DNA of 11,412 nt from Gemmatimonadota bacterium (GTDB lineage: Bacteria > Gemmatimonadota > Gemmatimonadetes > JACCXV01 > JAHWKZ01): NCBI GenBank assembly GCA_030641505.1, contig DAOWHI010000014.1:1-11412 (forward strand). The letters are read 5' to 3'. A program made the translations under genes and the position numbers. The notes under the pieces were generated by a model that worked only from the letters and a program-made list of their open reading frames with translations, did no database searches and was not told the DNA's origin. Below, piece by piece: positions 1 to 6,631 of this stretch (position 1 is the stretch's first letter; each line of letters opens with the position of its first letter).

Positions 1-809
1 AACTCTCGGTCGAACTCACTTCGAAACGTTCGCCGTCGCTCGCCGTCACCATTGCGGGTGCTCAAGAAGCTGTGTTCAGGAATGGTATCCAACGGAAGCG
101 GTTCCTCTAGGATCGTCTCGTATGCCGGGTCGTGCTCCAGCAATGCGTCAACCATCGCTTGGACGACAAGCTTGGTCTCCGACGTCGTGTCCACTTGCTC
201 GCAGATCCGAGCGTAGCGCAGCAGCGTGATCCCGCTGACCGTGTGATACAGGTAGGCGAACGTCGCAATCGGCAGCACGTACCGCGCTATCTCCTGAGCT
301 CGCTTCTGGATCTCCTGGGCGTACTTCTCAGGGTGTGCTCTTCGGCCTGGGAATCGCTCGTAGTAGGCATCCTCGGTCACCGGCGTCAACAACTCGATCA
401 GCTCGCGGTACTCTTTCATCTGCCGTTCCACCGCAGATCGATATCGGGATCGGGCCTCCCCTCTCAACGGCGGCACGGCGACGTTTCCCGGCTTCACCTC
501 CACGTACCGCTGACTCACCTGCTCGCTGTTGTAAAACGGGTGACTGTGGAGGAAACTCCAGATGAAGTGTCGACTCACGTTGGCTAGCGAGAACTGAAAC
601 TGAGCGTGTTGCAGTGTCGTGTGATGACCGGCTTGATACAGACTCTTCGCCAGACCGATCCACCTGTCGTTGATCTCGACGTCGGGGATGACCCCCTTGG
701 AGCTGTAGCACGTTCGCGCCGTCGCTAGAAAGTTGGCGAACGGCGCCTCGAACGCTTTGGTAAGGCGGACCTCGGGCGCTGGTGAGAGGAAGCGGGTCGG
801 CTGGATCAC
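1..809 (-). CDS. ThyX-like flavin-dependent thymidylate synthase family protein (3' end cut by window)
   Basis: The frame is open from a GTG at 809 to the left edge, about 269 codons, with no stop. The GTG overlaps the doxX TGA (GTGA), which supports this start and translational coupling. ThyX makes dTMP from dUMP using FAD and methylene-tetrahydrofolate. ThyX-like signatures are TARTCYSS (30-37), GHHTTLQH (61-68), NVSR (77-80), SEQVSQRY (95-102) and a later ARYVLP segment that matches the dUMP-site region. The normally invariant RHR of the ThyX motif reads HSH (88-90), with one extra residue before the SxRY part, so dUMP/FAD binding may differ. A classic ThyX has about 220-250 residues. This one is already longer and still open, so it may be a long or two-domain member. 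Family assignment is fairly sure; true thymidylate synthase activity is not. Confidence 0.75.
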   Translation of the reverse strand, partial: MIQPTRFLSPAPEVRLTKAFEAPFANFLATARTCYSSKGVIPDVEINDRWIGLAKSLYQAGHHTTLQHAQFQFSLANVSRHFIWSFLHSHPFYNSEQVSQRYVEVKPGNVAVPPLRGEARSRYRSAVERQMKEYRELIELLTPVTEDAYYERFPGRRAHPEKYAQEIQKRAQEIARYVLPIATFAYLYHTVSGITLLRYARICEQVDTTSETKLVVQAMVDALLEHDPAYETILEEPLPLDTIPEHSFLSTRNGDGERRRTFRSEFDRE

Positions 810-1240
810 GTCTCCAGGCTGGGTGCCTCGGGTCCGGGTGAGTTGGCCGCCCCGCGGCTCTTTCCGAGTTGGCCGTCGATCGAGAATGGGCCCGGACCGA
901 GAACGATGATGCTGATCAGCATCACGATCAGCGCGAGATTGTACTCGTAACCCCCTTCGAAAACGTTCCACCCGTTCGGAAGGTGCACGATCGCGATCGC
1001 TACGATCATCTCTAGGATGAACAGCGCCGACAACCAGCGGGTGAGAAACCCCACCACCAGGAGTATCCCACCGAAAAACTCGAGCCCAGCGACCGGAATG
1101 GCCAACCACGATGGAATCCCGACGCTCTCGAAGAACCCCGACGCGGCCTCGAGGTTGAAGACCTTCGGGGCGCCGTGAACGATGAACGCAACGCCGCAGA
1201 AGAGCCGGCTCAGCGTAGAAACCAAGTTTGCGCCCGTCAT
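806..1240 (-). CDS. DoxX family small integral membrane protein
   Basis: A 144-residue protein with four hydrophobic segments, roughly residues 7-24, 45-66, 68-86 and 99-116, and the DoxX-type ending GPGPFSIDG before a polar tail. Early HGAPKVF and the GLEFFGGILLVVGFLTR stretch are typical of DoxX/DoxD-like proteins. These are inner-membrane proteins, often linked to oxidoreductase or thiol/redox roles, whose molecular function is poorly defined. I chose ATG at 1240 over upstream in-frame starts (up to 1309) because GAGG lies 7 nt upstream and the first helix follows directly. The upstream starts would also place the 5' end on top of the predicted promoter -10. The stop overlaps the GTG of the ThyX-like gene. 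It is the first gene after the promoter at 1291-1319. Its link to ThyX function is unknown. Confidence 0.82.
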   Translation of the reverse strand: MTGANLVSTLSRLFCGVAFIVHGAPKVFNLEAASGFFESVGIPSWLAIPVAGLEFFGGILLVVGFLTRWLSALFILEMIVAIAIVHLPNGWNVFEGGYEYNLALIVMLISIIVLGPGPFSIDGQLGKSRGAANSPGPEAPSLET

Positions 1241-1284
1241 GTCGTTGCCTCGCTGCATTGGGGATCGGTGCCGAAGCGTACCGT

Positions 1285-1300
1285 CAGCGAATAATCGCTG
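1285..1300. promoter_or_regulatory. 6-bp inverted repeat overlapping the -10 box
   Basis: CAGCGA (1285-1290), a 4-base spacer and TCGCTG (1295-1300) form a perfect inverted repeat that includes the predicted -10 element. That position would suit a repressor operator. Arms of 6 bp can arise by chance and no copy was noticed elsewhere, so this is only a candidate. It lacks the U-run of a terminator. Confidence 0.25.
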
Positions 1301-1319
1301 CCGTTCCAACGCATGTCAA
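1291..1319 (-). promoter_or_regulatory. Predicted sigma70-type promoter for the doxX-thyX unit
   Basis: Read on the minus strand, a perfect -35 box TTGACA (1319-1314) is followed by exactly 17 bp and a -10 box GATTAT (1296-1291), which matches TATAAT at four of six positions, including A2 and T6. The box sits in the 104-bp gap between the lpxB stop and the doxX ATG, about 50 bp upstream of that ATG. This is the only clear promoter I found in the window. Start-site position and activity are inferred. Confidence 0.6.
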
Positions 1320-1344
1320 ACTTTTTGTCGGGTGTCGGCGGTAA

Positions 1345-2487
1345 TCAGTCGACGTGCGTGCCGAAAGCGGATAGAGCGGCTCTAGCCGCGCGTTCGGCGA
1401 CACCTGGTGGGCCAAGGGCCTGAGACACACGTTGCAGCTCCTCCCTGATCACCGCTCGTGCGTCGTCGTTTTCCAGCCATTCGATCACCGGTTCCGCCAA
1501 CTGGTGCGGTTGCGCGTCGTGTTGAATCAGTTCGGGAATGATCGCTCGATCGGCGATCAGGTTCGGAAGCGCGATCCAGCGTACTCGAGCCATTCGCTTG
1601 GCGATTGCAAACGTAATGTTGGACAGCCGGTAGGCGACGACGTGTGGTACGCCGAGCAGCGCGAGTTCGAGCGACACGGTTCCCGAGGTCGCAATGGCCG
1701 CATCACAGTGACCCAACGCGATGTGGCGGTCCGTTTCTACGAGCTTGAGCCCAGCAACGCCGGCCAGGGCGGTGGTGACGGCCGAGGGGTCCAGCCCTGG
1801 CGCCACCATCGTCATGAGTTCGATGTCGGGAATCTGCTGCCGTAGACGGGTGGCTGTTTCCGCCAGTAGCGGTCCCATTCGGGCAAGCTCGCCGGCTCGA
1901 CTTCCGGGTAGGAGCGCCACCCAGCGACGCGACGCGCTCAGACCGAAACGAGTGGCGACTGCTTCGCGACTACCGAGGTTGGTCGGGATGCGGTCTAACA
2001 CCGGGTGACCGACGTAAACAGCATCGACGCGCGAATCGCGATAGAACTGGGCTTCAAACGGCAATGTGAGCAACACGCGACGCACGCTCTTCTCAATCGT
2101 AGCAATGCGCCCAGGGCGCCAGCCCCAAACGGTTGGGCTGACGTACTGAACGACAGGGACCGATCGTCGACCGAGCTTCCGGGCCAACCGCAGATTGAAA
2201 TCGGGTGAGTCGATCAGGATCGCTCCAATCGTCTGGCGATCAGCGGCGGCTCGCTCTAGCCGTCGCATCGCTCGGCGTATCGCCGGCAGCCGGGGCACGA
2301 CTTCGACGAGCCCAAGAGCGGTGATCTCGCGCGTCGCGACGACACGCTCGGCGCCCGCGCTTTCGAGCGACGGACCTACGGCGCCGAAGAAATGGACCGT
2401 TGGTGCTACTCTACGCACCGCGTCGACCAACTCGGCTCCGATGGCGTCGCCCGAAGGCTCGCCGGCGACGATTAAGACCTCGGCCAC
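1345..2487 (-). CDS. lpxB: Lipid-A-disaccharide synthase LpxB
   Basis: LpxB is a peripheral inner-membrane glycosyltransferase (GT19). It joins UDP-2,3-diacylglucosamine and lipid X into the lipid A disaccharide, the committed core of outer-membrane LPS. Motifs run in the expected order: VAGEPSGD near the N-terminus (about 7-14), YVSPTVWGWRPGR (about 115-127), GHPVLDR (160-166), LPGSRAGEL (193-201), TSGTVSLELALLGVPHVVAYR split over 267-287, and LPNLIADR then PELIQ (307-322). GTG at 2487 gives 380 residues, close to the about 382 of E. coli LpxB, and places the first beta strand directly after the start. GTG at 2529 (394 residues) is possible but adds an Arg-rich leader inside the upstream gene. 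The start lies within the end of the upstream isomerase-like gene (16-bp overlap). It is the last gene of the lipid operon. Its full-length motifs indicate a functional enzyme. Confidence 0.95.
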   Translation of the reverse strand: MAEVLIVAGEPSGDAIGAELVDAVRRVAPTVHFFGAVGPSLESAGAERVVATREITALGLVEVVPRLPAIRRAMRRLERAAADRQTIGAILIDSPDFNLRLARKLGRRSVPVVQYVSPTVWGWRPGRIATIEKSVRRVLLTLPFEAQFYRDSRVDAVYVGHPVLDRIPTNLGSREAVATRFGLSASRRWVALLPGSRAGELARMGPLLAETATRLRQQIPDIELMTMVAPGLDPSAVTTALAGVAGLKLVETDRHIALGHCDAAIATSGTVSLELALLGVPHVVAYRLSNITFAIAKRMARVRWIALPNLIADRAIIPELIQHDAQPHQLAEPVIEWLENDDARAVIREELQRVSQALGPPGVAERAARAALSAFGTHVD

Positions 2488-3149
2488 GGGGAGCTCGGCC
2501 GTTCCGCGTCGCGTGGCCTGGCGACCCACGCTTGGGCACGGGGTTCGGGTGAGTCGAGTCTTTCCGTTAACCGGTCAGCTAGGTGGCCCATGCGATCGTG
2601 GCCCCAGAAGATCTCGCCTTGCCACAGAAACGTCGGAACGCCGAACACTCCTGCAGCGAGCGCCTCGTCGGTATTCGCCTTGAGCCGAGCCTTGGTTGTT
2701 GGCGCGGTGATACGGGCCGCGAGATCAACGCCGTCGAGCGCGGTTGTCCTGAGCGCATCTTCGAGCACCGTGTGCTCGGTGAGCGGGCGTCCCTGACCCC
2801 AGCAACGGTCGGCCAGCTCGAAAGCGAGCTGGAGGGCGTGTGGATGATCTTGATAGAGGCACACCGTTCGCAACGCCATCAGCGGGTTGAAGGGGTGAGC
2901 CGGGGGGCCGATCAGGGGTACCCCGAGTTGGTCGGCTGCGCGGATGATGTCGCGTGCCGTGTATTGACGCTTGCTTGCCTCCTCGGCTGGCCCCACCAGT
3001 CCGGTAACATCGAGGATCGCGCCATACAGAATCGGCCGCACCTGCCAATCGATTCGGTGACGCTCACCAAACGACTCCGCCTGCGTCAGCGCTAGGTACG
3101 AGTACGGCGATATGAGGTCGAAGTAAAGCCGGACGACGTGTCGTGCCAC
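2472..3149 (-). CDS. DsbA-fold 2-hydroxychromene-2-carboxylate isomerase-like protein
   Basis: A 225-residue DsbA/kappa-GST superfamily protein. The N-terminal YFDLISPYSYLA has Ser14 where DsbA carries its first active-site Cys, as in NahD-type isomerases. GVFGVPTF (167-174) supplies the cis-proline loop and FWGHDRM (181-187) is the usual C-terminal signature. Family members catalyse glutathione-dependent cis/trans or ring isomerisation in aromatic degradation, and kappa GSTs share the fold. The start is a GTG at 3149, 7 bp after the larA-like stop. No ATG precedes the first beta strand. The tail after about residue 200 is polar and overlaps lpxB. No aromatic degradation genes are present, so a naphthalene role is unlikely; in this context it may act on a small thiol conjugate or a lipid intermediate. 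The fold is certain, the substrate unknown. Confidence 0.85.
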   Translation of the reverse strand: MARHVVRLYFDLISPYSYLALTQAESFGERHRIDWQVRPILYGAILDVTGLVGPAEEASKRQYTARDIIRAADQLGVPLIGPPAHPFNPLMALRTVCLYQDHPHALQLAFELADRCWGQGRPLTEHTVLEDALRTTALDGVDLAARITAPTTKARLKANTDEALAAGVFGVPTFLWQGEIFWGHDRMGHLADRLTERLDSPEPRAQAWVARPRDAERPSSPWPRS

Positions 3150-3156
3150 GCGAAGT

Positions 3157-4707
3157 TCAGCCAGTCACGCTCAGGTACATGAATGGTGGAATCGTCAGTG
3201 CGACCACGTCGTCGCCGCCAGTGACTTCTCTGGATCGCGCCAGTGCGTGATCCAGATTGGGCGCCCACGAGACGCCTAGCCTGCGTGCCACCCGATCGTC
3301 CGTGGGCCCAACAAGGATCGTCTCCGACAAGTACCTGAGCGGGTAAGTCGCCCAATACCACACCGTAAAAGGATGAAAGCCGTGATGCGCAAAACGGTGC
3401 CGATAGCAGTCGATCAGCTCTGGGTCGCGCGCAAAAGATTCCTGAAACTCGGCTTGCATCGTGAACGGATCGGTCGTGGCTGGCAAGACGTCTTCCCAGA
3501 ACCGCTGGTATGCAACGTGGTAGCGATCGTGGAATACCTCGAACACCGGATTCAAGATGATCACGACGCCGCCCTGCTTGATGAACGGCCGGTTCCAGAA
3601 CCAGTTGAACACGTAGCCGAGGACGTCGCTAACCACTAGGACGGGGTTGATCCGAGCATCGATTGCGTACGGCGAGAGGTCGGGCAGGCCAAACACCAAC
3701 GTGTCGAACTGCCGATCGACCTCGACTTCAAGCTGAGGTCGCAGCGCTCCTAGCGTCACCTCATGGACGTCGTCGATCGCCCCCGCGGTAATCGCTATGG
3801 GAGCATACTTGGACCGTATGCCGCGAAAAATCTTGGCACGCGCCGGCTCAGGCAGTGCGCGCATCGATATGGGAGCGGTCTTGCGCAGGATCCGTTCAGC
3901 GACACTCAATCGGTCTGGTGATTTGCACAAGTACTCGAGGTGCGACGGATAGGTGGCTCCATTCATGGCGGCCTCGATTACCATGATTCGACAGTGTTTC
4001 TGAACCACGTCGCTCATGCGGCGGATCGTCGCGTGCATGCACGAGCCCTCAGGTTGCATGACGTGTGGCGTGTGCTCGGTCATTTGGGGCGCGTGATGGG
4101 GAGCGATCGAGTTGTAGGTGCCAAACCCGACGGCCACCGACTTGTGGCCACCGTTCAGTGGGATCTGGACCGTGTCGACATAAAGAACGAGATCACTTTC
4201 GGTTACCGCTCGGCTCGTCTCGACCGGTTCGCCCTCGTCGGTTTCGCCAAGTGAAACGATGTCGTCGGGATCTTCGGCGTCGAAGTTCTTTAGCTGATCG
4301 GGCCAGAAGCGGGCCACGATCTTCTCGCCCAGCATGTACTCCAGCTCGTGATGCTGCATCTTCCGGTGCAGCGCCACCGCGCACCGCAGCTGGATGTTCT
4401 CTTCTTTGACGCCGTAGTCGTCAAGGAGCTCGAGCAGCCGAGTGATCATGATCTGTCGGATGTCCGGTCGGGCCATCAGCGGAAACGGTTGGCAGTTGTC
4501 GTCGAAGGCGATCAGCACCCGTGAGCTCGGCCCAACGATCTCGGCGAGCGGCTCCATGCCGACCGGGTGTTCCAGGGCTTCTCTCAGGGCGCGTGGGATG
4601 CCGCGCTTGGGAATCCCTTCGATCGCTGGGGGCGGATAAAGCACGGTGCCGTGATCCGGCAGGTCAGCCCCCAGGAGTGTGTTGCCCGAGTACGTTAGGT
4701 ATTTCAT
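3157..4707 (-). CDS. LarA (DUF2088) family protein, lactate racemase-like
   Basis: LarA of Lactobacillus is a nickel-pincer (NPN cofactor) lactate racemase. Related proteins racemise or epimerise other 2-hydroxy acids. This 516-residue protein begins at ATG 4707, whose ATGA overlaps the dehydrogenase stop; an upstream in-frame start at 4785 would lie deep in that gene. LarA-like marks are a DDNCQP loop (69-74, in place of the usual DxTRP), the ALHRKM histidine (H114) and the GGHKS lysine (K189), which aligns with the residue that tethers the cofactor, followed by APHH (203-205). It is about 90 residues longer than LarA, with an aromatic-rich C-terminal part (YVFNWFWNR, then VWYWATYPLRY). No larB, larC or larE maturation genes are in the window. 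Family membership is likely; activity and substrate are open. Confidence 0.75.
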   Translation of the reverse strand: MKYLTYSGNTLLGADLPDHGTVLYPPPAIEGIPKRGIPRALREALEHPVGMEPLAEIVGPSSRVLIAFDDNCQPFPLMARPDIRQIMITRLLELLDDYGVKEENIQLRCAVALHRKMQHHELEYMLGEKIVARFWPDQLKNFDAEDPDDIVSLGETDEGEPVETSRAVTESDLVLYVDTVQIPLNGGHKSVAVGFGTYNSIAPHHAPQMTEHTPHVMQPEGSCMHATIRRMSDVVQKHCRIMVIEAAMNGATYPSHLEYLCKSPDRLSVAERILRKTAPISMRALPEPARAKIFRGIRSKYAPIAITAGAIDDVHEVTLGALRPQLEVEVDRQFDTLVFGLPDLSPYAIDARINPVLVVSDVLGYVFNWFWNRPFIKQGGVVIILNPVFEVFHDRYHVAYQRFWEDVLPATTDPFTMQAEFQESFARDPELIDCYRHRFAHHGFHPFTVWYWATYPLRYLSETILVGPTDDRVARRLGVSWAPNLDHALARSREVTGGDDVVALTIPPFMYLSVTG

Positions 4708-5924
4708 CCGTCGAGTGTCTCGGTCGAGTCGTGGATCTCGAACGCGACTTTGGTGACGCCCCGGCGCCCGGCCTCGAACGCGCACTGGATCGCCTCACGG
4801 TAATCGGTGAGGGAAAAGCGAGCGCCGACGAGCGGCGAGAGCTGGTCGTCCAACTCGGTGGCGAGCGACAGCGCCCAGTCGAAGGTGTCTGCGTCAGCGG
4901 TATAGCTGCCGCGGAGCTCGAGCTCCTTGTGCCACATCGCTGTCCAGTCGATTCCACGGGGTACGCCGGGCATGCCGACGACGATAACGGTGCCCCTGGC
5001 TCGGGTAAAGCGCATCGCATCGTCGATCGTGCTTCCCGAACCTACACAGTCGAAAACCGCGTCGGCGCCGCCGATAGCTACCGGCGGGCCGATCTCCGGC
5101 TGCAGCAGCTCGGCCCCGACCGCTTGGGCCAGGCGATCGCGCATCCCGTCGCCGGCAGGCAACACGAGGTCGGCTCCCAGGCGACGCGCAACCTCGATCT
5201 GGTGTGGGTACTTGGCGACCGCTATTACCCGACACCTGGGTCCGGCGTGTCGCAGCGCCGCAATCGTGAGTGCGCCGATTGTCCCGCAACCGAGCACTAC
5301 AACGGTGTCGTCTTCGTCGAGCGGTGCTTGTTGCACGGCGTTCAGACAGCAGGCGAACGGTTCGACTAGCACCGCGCCAGCGTCGGACAGGGCATCGGGC
5401 ACGCGGTGGAGCTGCGACTGGTGGGCCACGAACCCCTGGCTCCAACCGCCGCCCGTATCGCGACAGTACCCAGTCTGGATGCCAGCGGCGATCGCGCCGC
5501 GGGTGACATTCCGACAATGGCCGGGGTCGCCTGCCCGACACGCCGGGCAAAGATCGTCGATGCCGCGAATGGCGCAGTGAAGAGGTGGCGCGAGACAGAC
5601 CCGATCGCCCTTTTGCACGGATGTCACATCCTCGGCAGTCTCGTCGACGACACCAACGACCTCGTGTCCGAAGACGAACGGCGTCGAGGTCAACGGCGAG
5701 AAGTAGGTACTGCCCTGGGCGGTAATGGTGGCCAGATCGGAACCGCAAATTCCGCTCAGAATCGGCTTGACCCGCGTCCAGTCGGGACCCGGCATGGGAA
5801 GTGGCTCGACATTGGCTAGGCGCACGACGCCGATCCGTGAAGTCCCGATCCCAGGGCGCCGCCGACCGAGCGCTCTAGTCGCCAGAAACCGGGGCACACT
5901 GCGGACGTACTGGAGCGCAAGCAC
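4704..5924 (-). CDS. Zinc-dependent MDR alcohol/polyol dehydrogenase
   Basis: A 406-residue medium-chain dehydrogenase/reductase. Catalytic zinc ligands are C60 (in GICGSD), H87-E88 (in FGHEVVG) and probably E188 (in VEPF). A structural-zinc lobe has C126, C129 and C137, with C117 a possible fourth ligand in a shifted place. The Rossmann motif is GCGTIG (212-217). It would interconvert an alcohol and a ketone or aldehyde with NAD(P). The start is GTG at 5924, giving about 40 residues before the catalytic domain. That N-terminal stretch (LQYVRSVPRFLATRALGRR) is longer and more basic than usual, which may suggest membrane association or a later start. It follows the HAD gene by 8 bp and overlaps the larA-like gene by ATGA. 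Inferred roles are oxidising a polyol or handling a fatty alcohol/aldehyde made by the four-domain protein. The substrate cannot be read from sequence. Confidence 0.88.
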   Translation of the reverse strand: MLALQYVRSVPRFLATRALGRRRPGIGTSRIGVVRLANVEPLPMPGPDWTRVKPILSGICGSDLATITAQGSTYFSPLTSTPFVFGHEVVGVVDETAEDVTSVQKGDRVCLAPPLHCAIRGIDDLCPACRAGDPGHCRNVTRGAIAAGIQTGYCRDTGGGWSQGFVAHQSQLHRVPDALSDAGAVLVEPFACCLNAVQQAPLDEDDTVVVLGCGTIGALTIAALRHAGPRCRVIAVAKYPHQIEVARRLGADLVLPAGDGMRDRLAQAVGAELLQPEIGPPVAIGGADAVFDCVGSGSTIDDAMRFTRARGTVIVVGMPGVPRGIDWTAMWHKELELRGSYTADADTFDWALSLATELDDQLSPLVGARFSLTDYREAIQCAFEAGRRGVTKVAFEIHDSTETLDG

Positions 5925-5932
5925 GGTGCCGA

Positions 5933-6631
5933 TCAGCGGGCCTGAGTTGTGAGTCCGGGAATCGTGCTGTCCCAGACGTAGACACTCCAGCCGTGGGCAC
6001 GGGCGCTCTGGAGCAGGCGACGACCGGGATTCACAACTGCCGGCCGGCCGACCGTTTGAAGCATGGATAGATCGTCCAGGCTGTCTGCGTACGCAAACGA
6101 TCGTGACAGCGAGATCTGGTTCTCGGCGGCGTATTCAGTAAGCGCATCGGCTTTGGTCTGACCGGCAATTGGCTGTCCTTCGATCTCGCCGGTGTAAACA
6201 CCGTCGGCTATCGCCAGCCGGGCGGCAATGATGTCGTCGGCGCCGACGTGATCGGCCACGAGTTGGACGATCTCCACGAGTGAGCCCGAGACCAGAACCA
6301 CTCGGTCCCCCCGATCGCGGTGTTCTGCGACTCTTGCGACCGCGGCCGGAAAGAGGCGTGGGCGAATGTGGTGCTCAAACAATTCCCGAGCACGCTGTCG
6401 CAGCTCGTCCGGTGACACGGGTCGGTAAGTGCGGTAGAACGCCCGCTGGAATATTCCTCGACTCACGCGGTCGAGTGCTAGGTAGTACGGAATGCGGGGC
6501 AGAAACGCTGCCTTCCAAAGCTTGCGCTGACCGGGTGGCATACCAATGGTCCGGATCTCGACCGCATAGCGGACGACGTTGCTCGCGACCAGGGTCCCGT
6601 CGACGTCAAAGAAAGCGCCCCTCCGCCTCAT
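5933..6631 (-). CDS. HAD-IB family (SerB-like) phosphatase
   Basis: A 232-residue haloacid dehalogenase superfamily hydrolase of subfamily IB. The nucleophile motif is FFDVDGTLV (D9, acid/base D11). Motif II is LVSGS (S115), the motif III lysine lies in GQTKAD (K160), and motif IV is ADSLDDLSML (D183, D186, D187). All catalytic residues are present. A helical cap lies between residues about 17 and 95. Relatives of this TIGR01490-type group dephosphorylate small phosphoesters and often sit beside or fused to PlsC acyltransferases, which matches the situation here. The ATG at 6631 overlaps the stop of the four-domain gene (ATGA), so the two are probably made together. Inferred role: removing phosphate from a glycerolipid intermediate such as a phosphatidate, lysophosphatidate or alkyl-glycerol phosphate. 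A phosphoserine phosphatase role is less likely in this context. Confidence 0.9.
   Translation of the reverse strand: MRRRGAFFDVDGTLVASNVVRYAVEIRTIGMPPGQRKLWKAAFLPRIPYYLALDRVSRGIFQRAFYRTYRPVSPDELRQRARELFEHHIRPRLFPAAVARVAEHRDRGDRVVLVSGSLVEIVQLVADHVGADDIIAARLAIADGVYTGEIEGQPIAGQTKADALTEYAAENQISLSRSFAYADSLDDLSMLQTVGRPAVVNPGRRLLQSARAHGWSVYVWDSTIPGLTTQAR

Noticed and set aside
132..587. Plus-strand frame of 151 codons at the left end
   Set aside because: It is antisense to the ThyX-like gene, which runs open through the whole region with recognisable motifs.
328..711. Minus-strand frame of 127 codons at the left end
   Set aside because: Same strand as the ThyX-like gene but a different frame, low-complexity Arg/Ser-rich, with no domain. 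The ThyX frame explains the region.
1285..1300. Rho-independent terminator for lpxB
   Set aside because: The inverted repeat has only 6-bp arms, no following T-run on either strand, and sits within the promoter.
1241..1309. Upstream start for the DoxX protein (167 residues)
   Set aside because: The extra N-terminal 23 residues are not DoxX-like and would place the start codon upstream of the predicted -10. GAGG sits 7 nt before the ATG at 1240.
4708..4785. Upstream start for the LarA-like protein (26 extra residues)
   Set aside because: The added stretch is Arg-rich and lies within the dehydrogenase coding region. The ATGA overlap at 4704-4707 is the natural start.
4521..5369. Long plus-strand open frame (282 codons)
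   Set aside because: It lies antisense to the dehydrogenase and larA-like genes, has no recognisable domain, and arises from stop-poor GC-rich coding sequence. The minus-strand genes carry clear catalytic motifs.
4894..5748. Arg-rich minus-strand frame (284 codons) inside the dehydrogenase gene
   Set aside because: Composition is dominated by Arg/Ser/Pro, typical of an out-of-frame reading. The dehydrogenase frame carries all zinc and Rossmann motifs.
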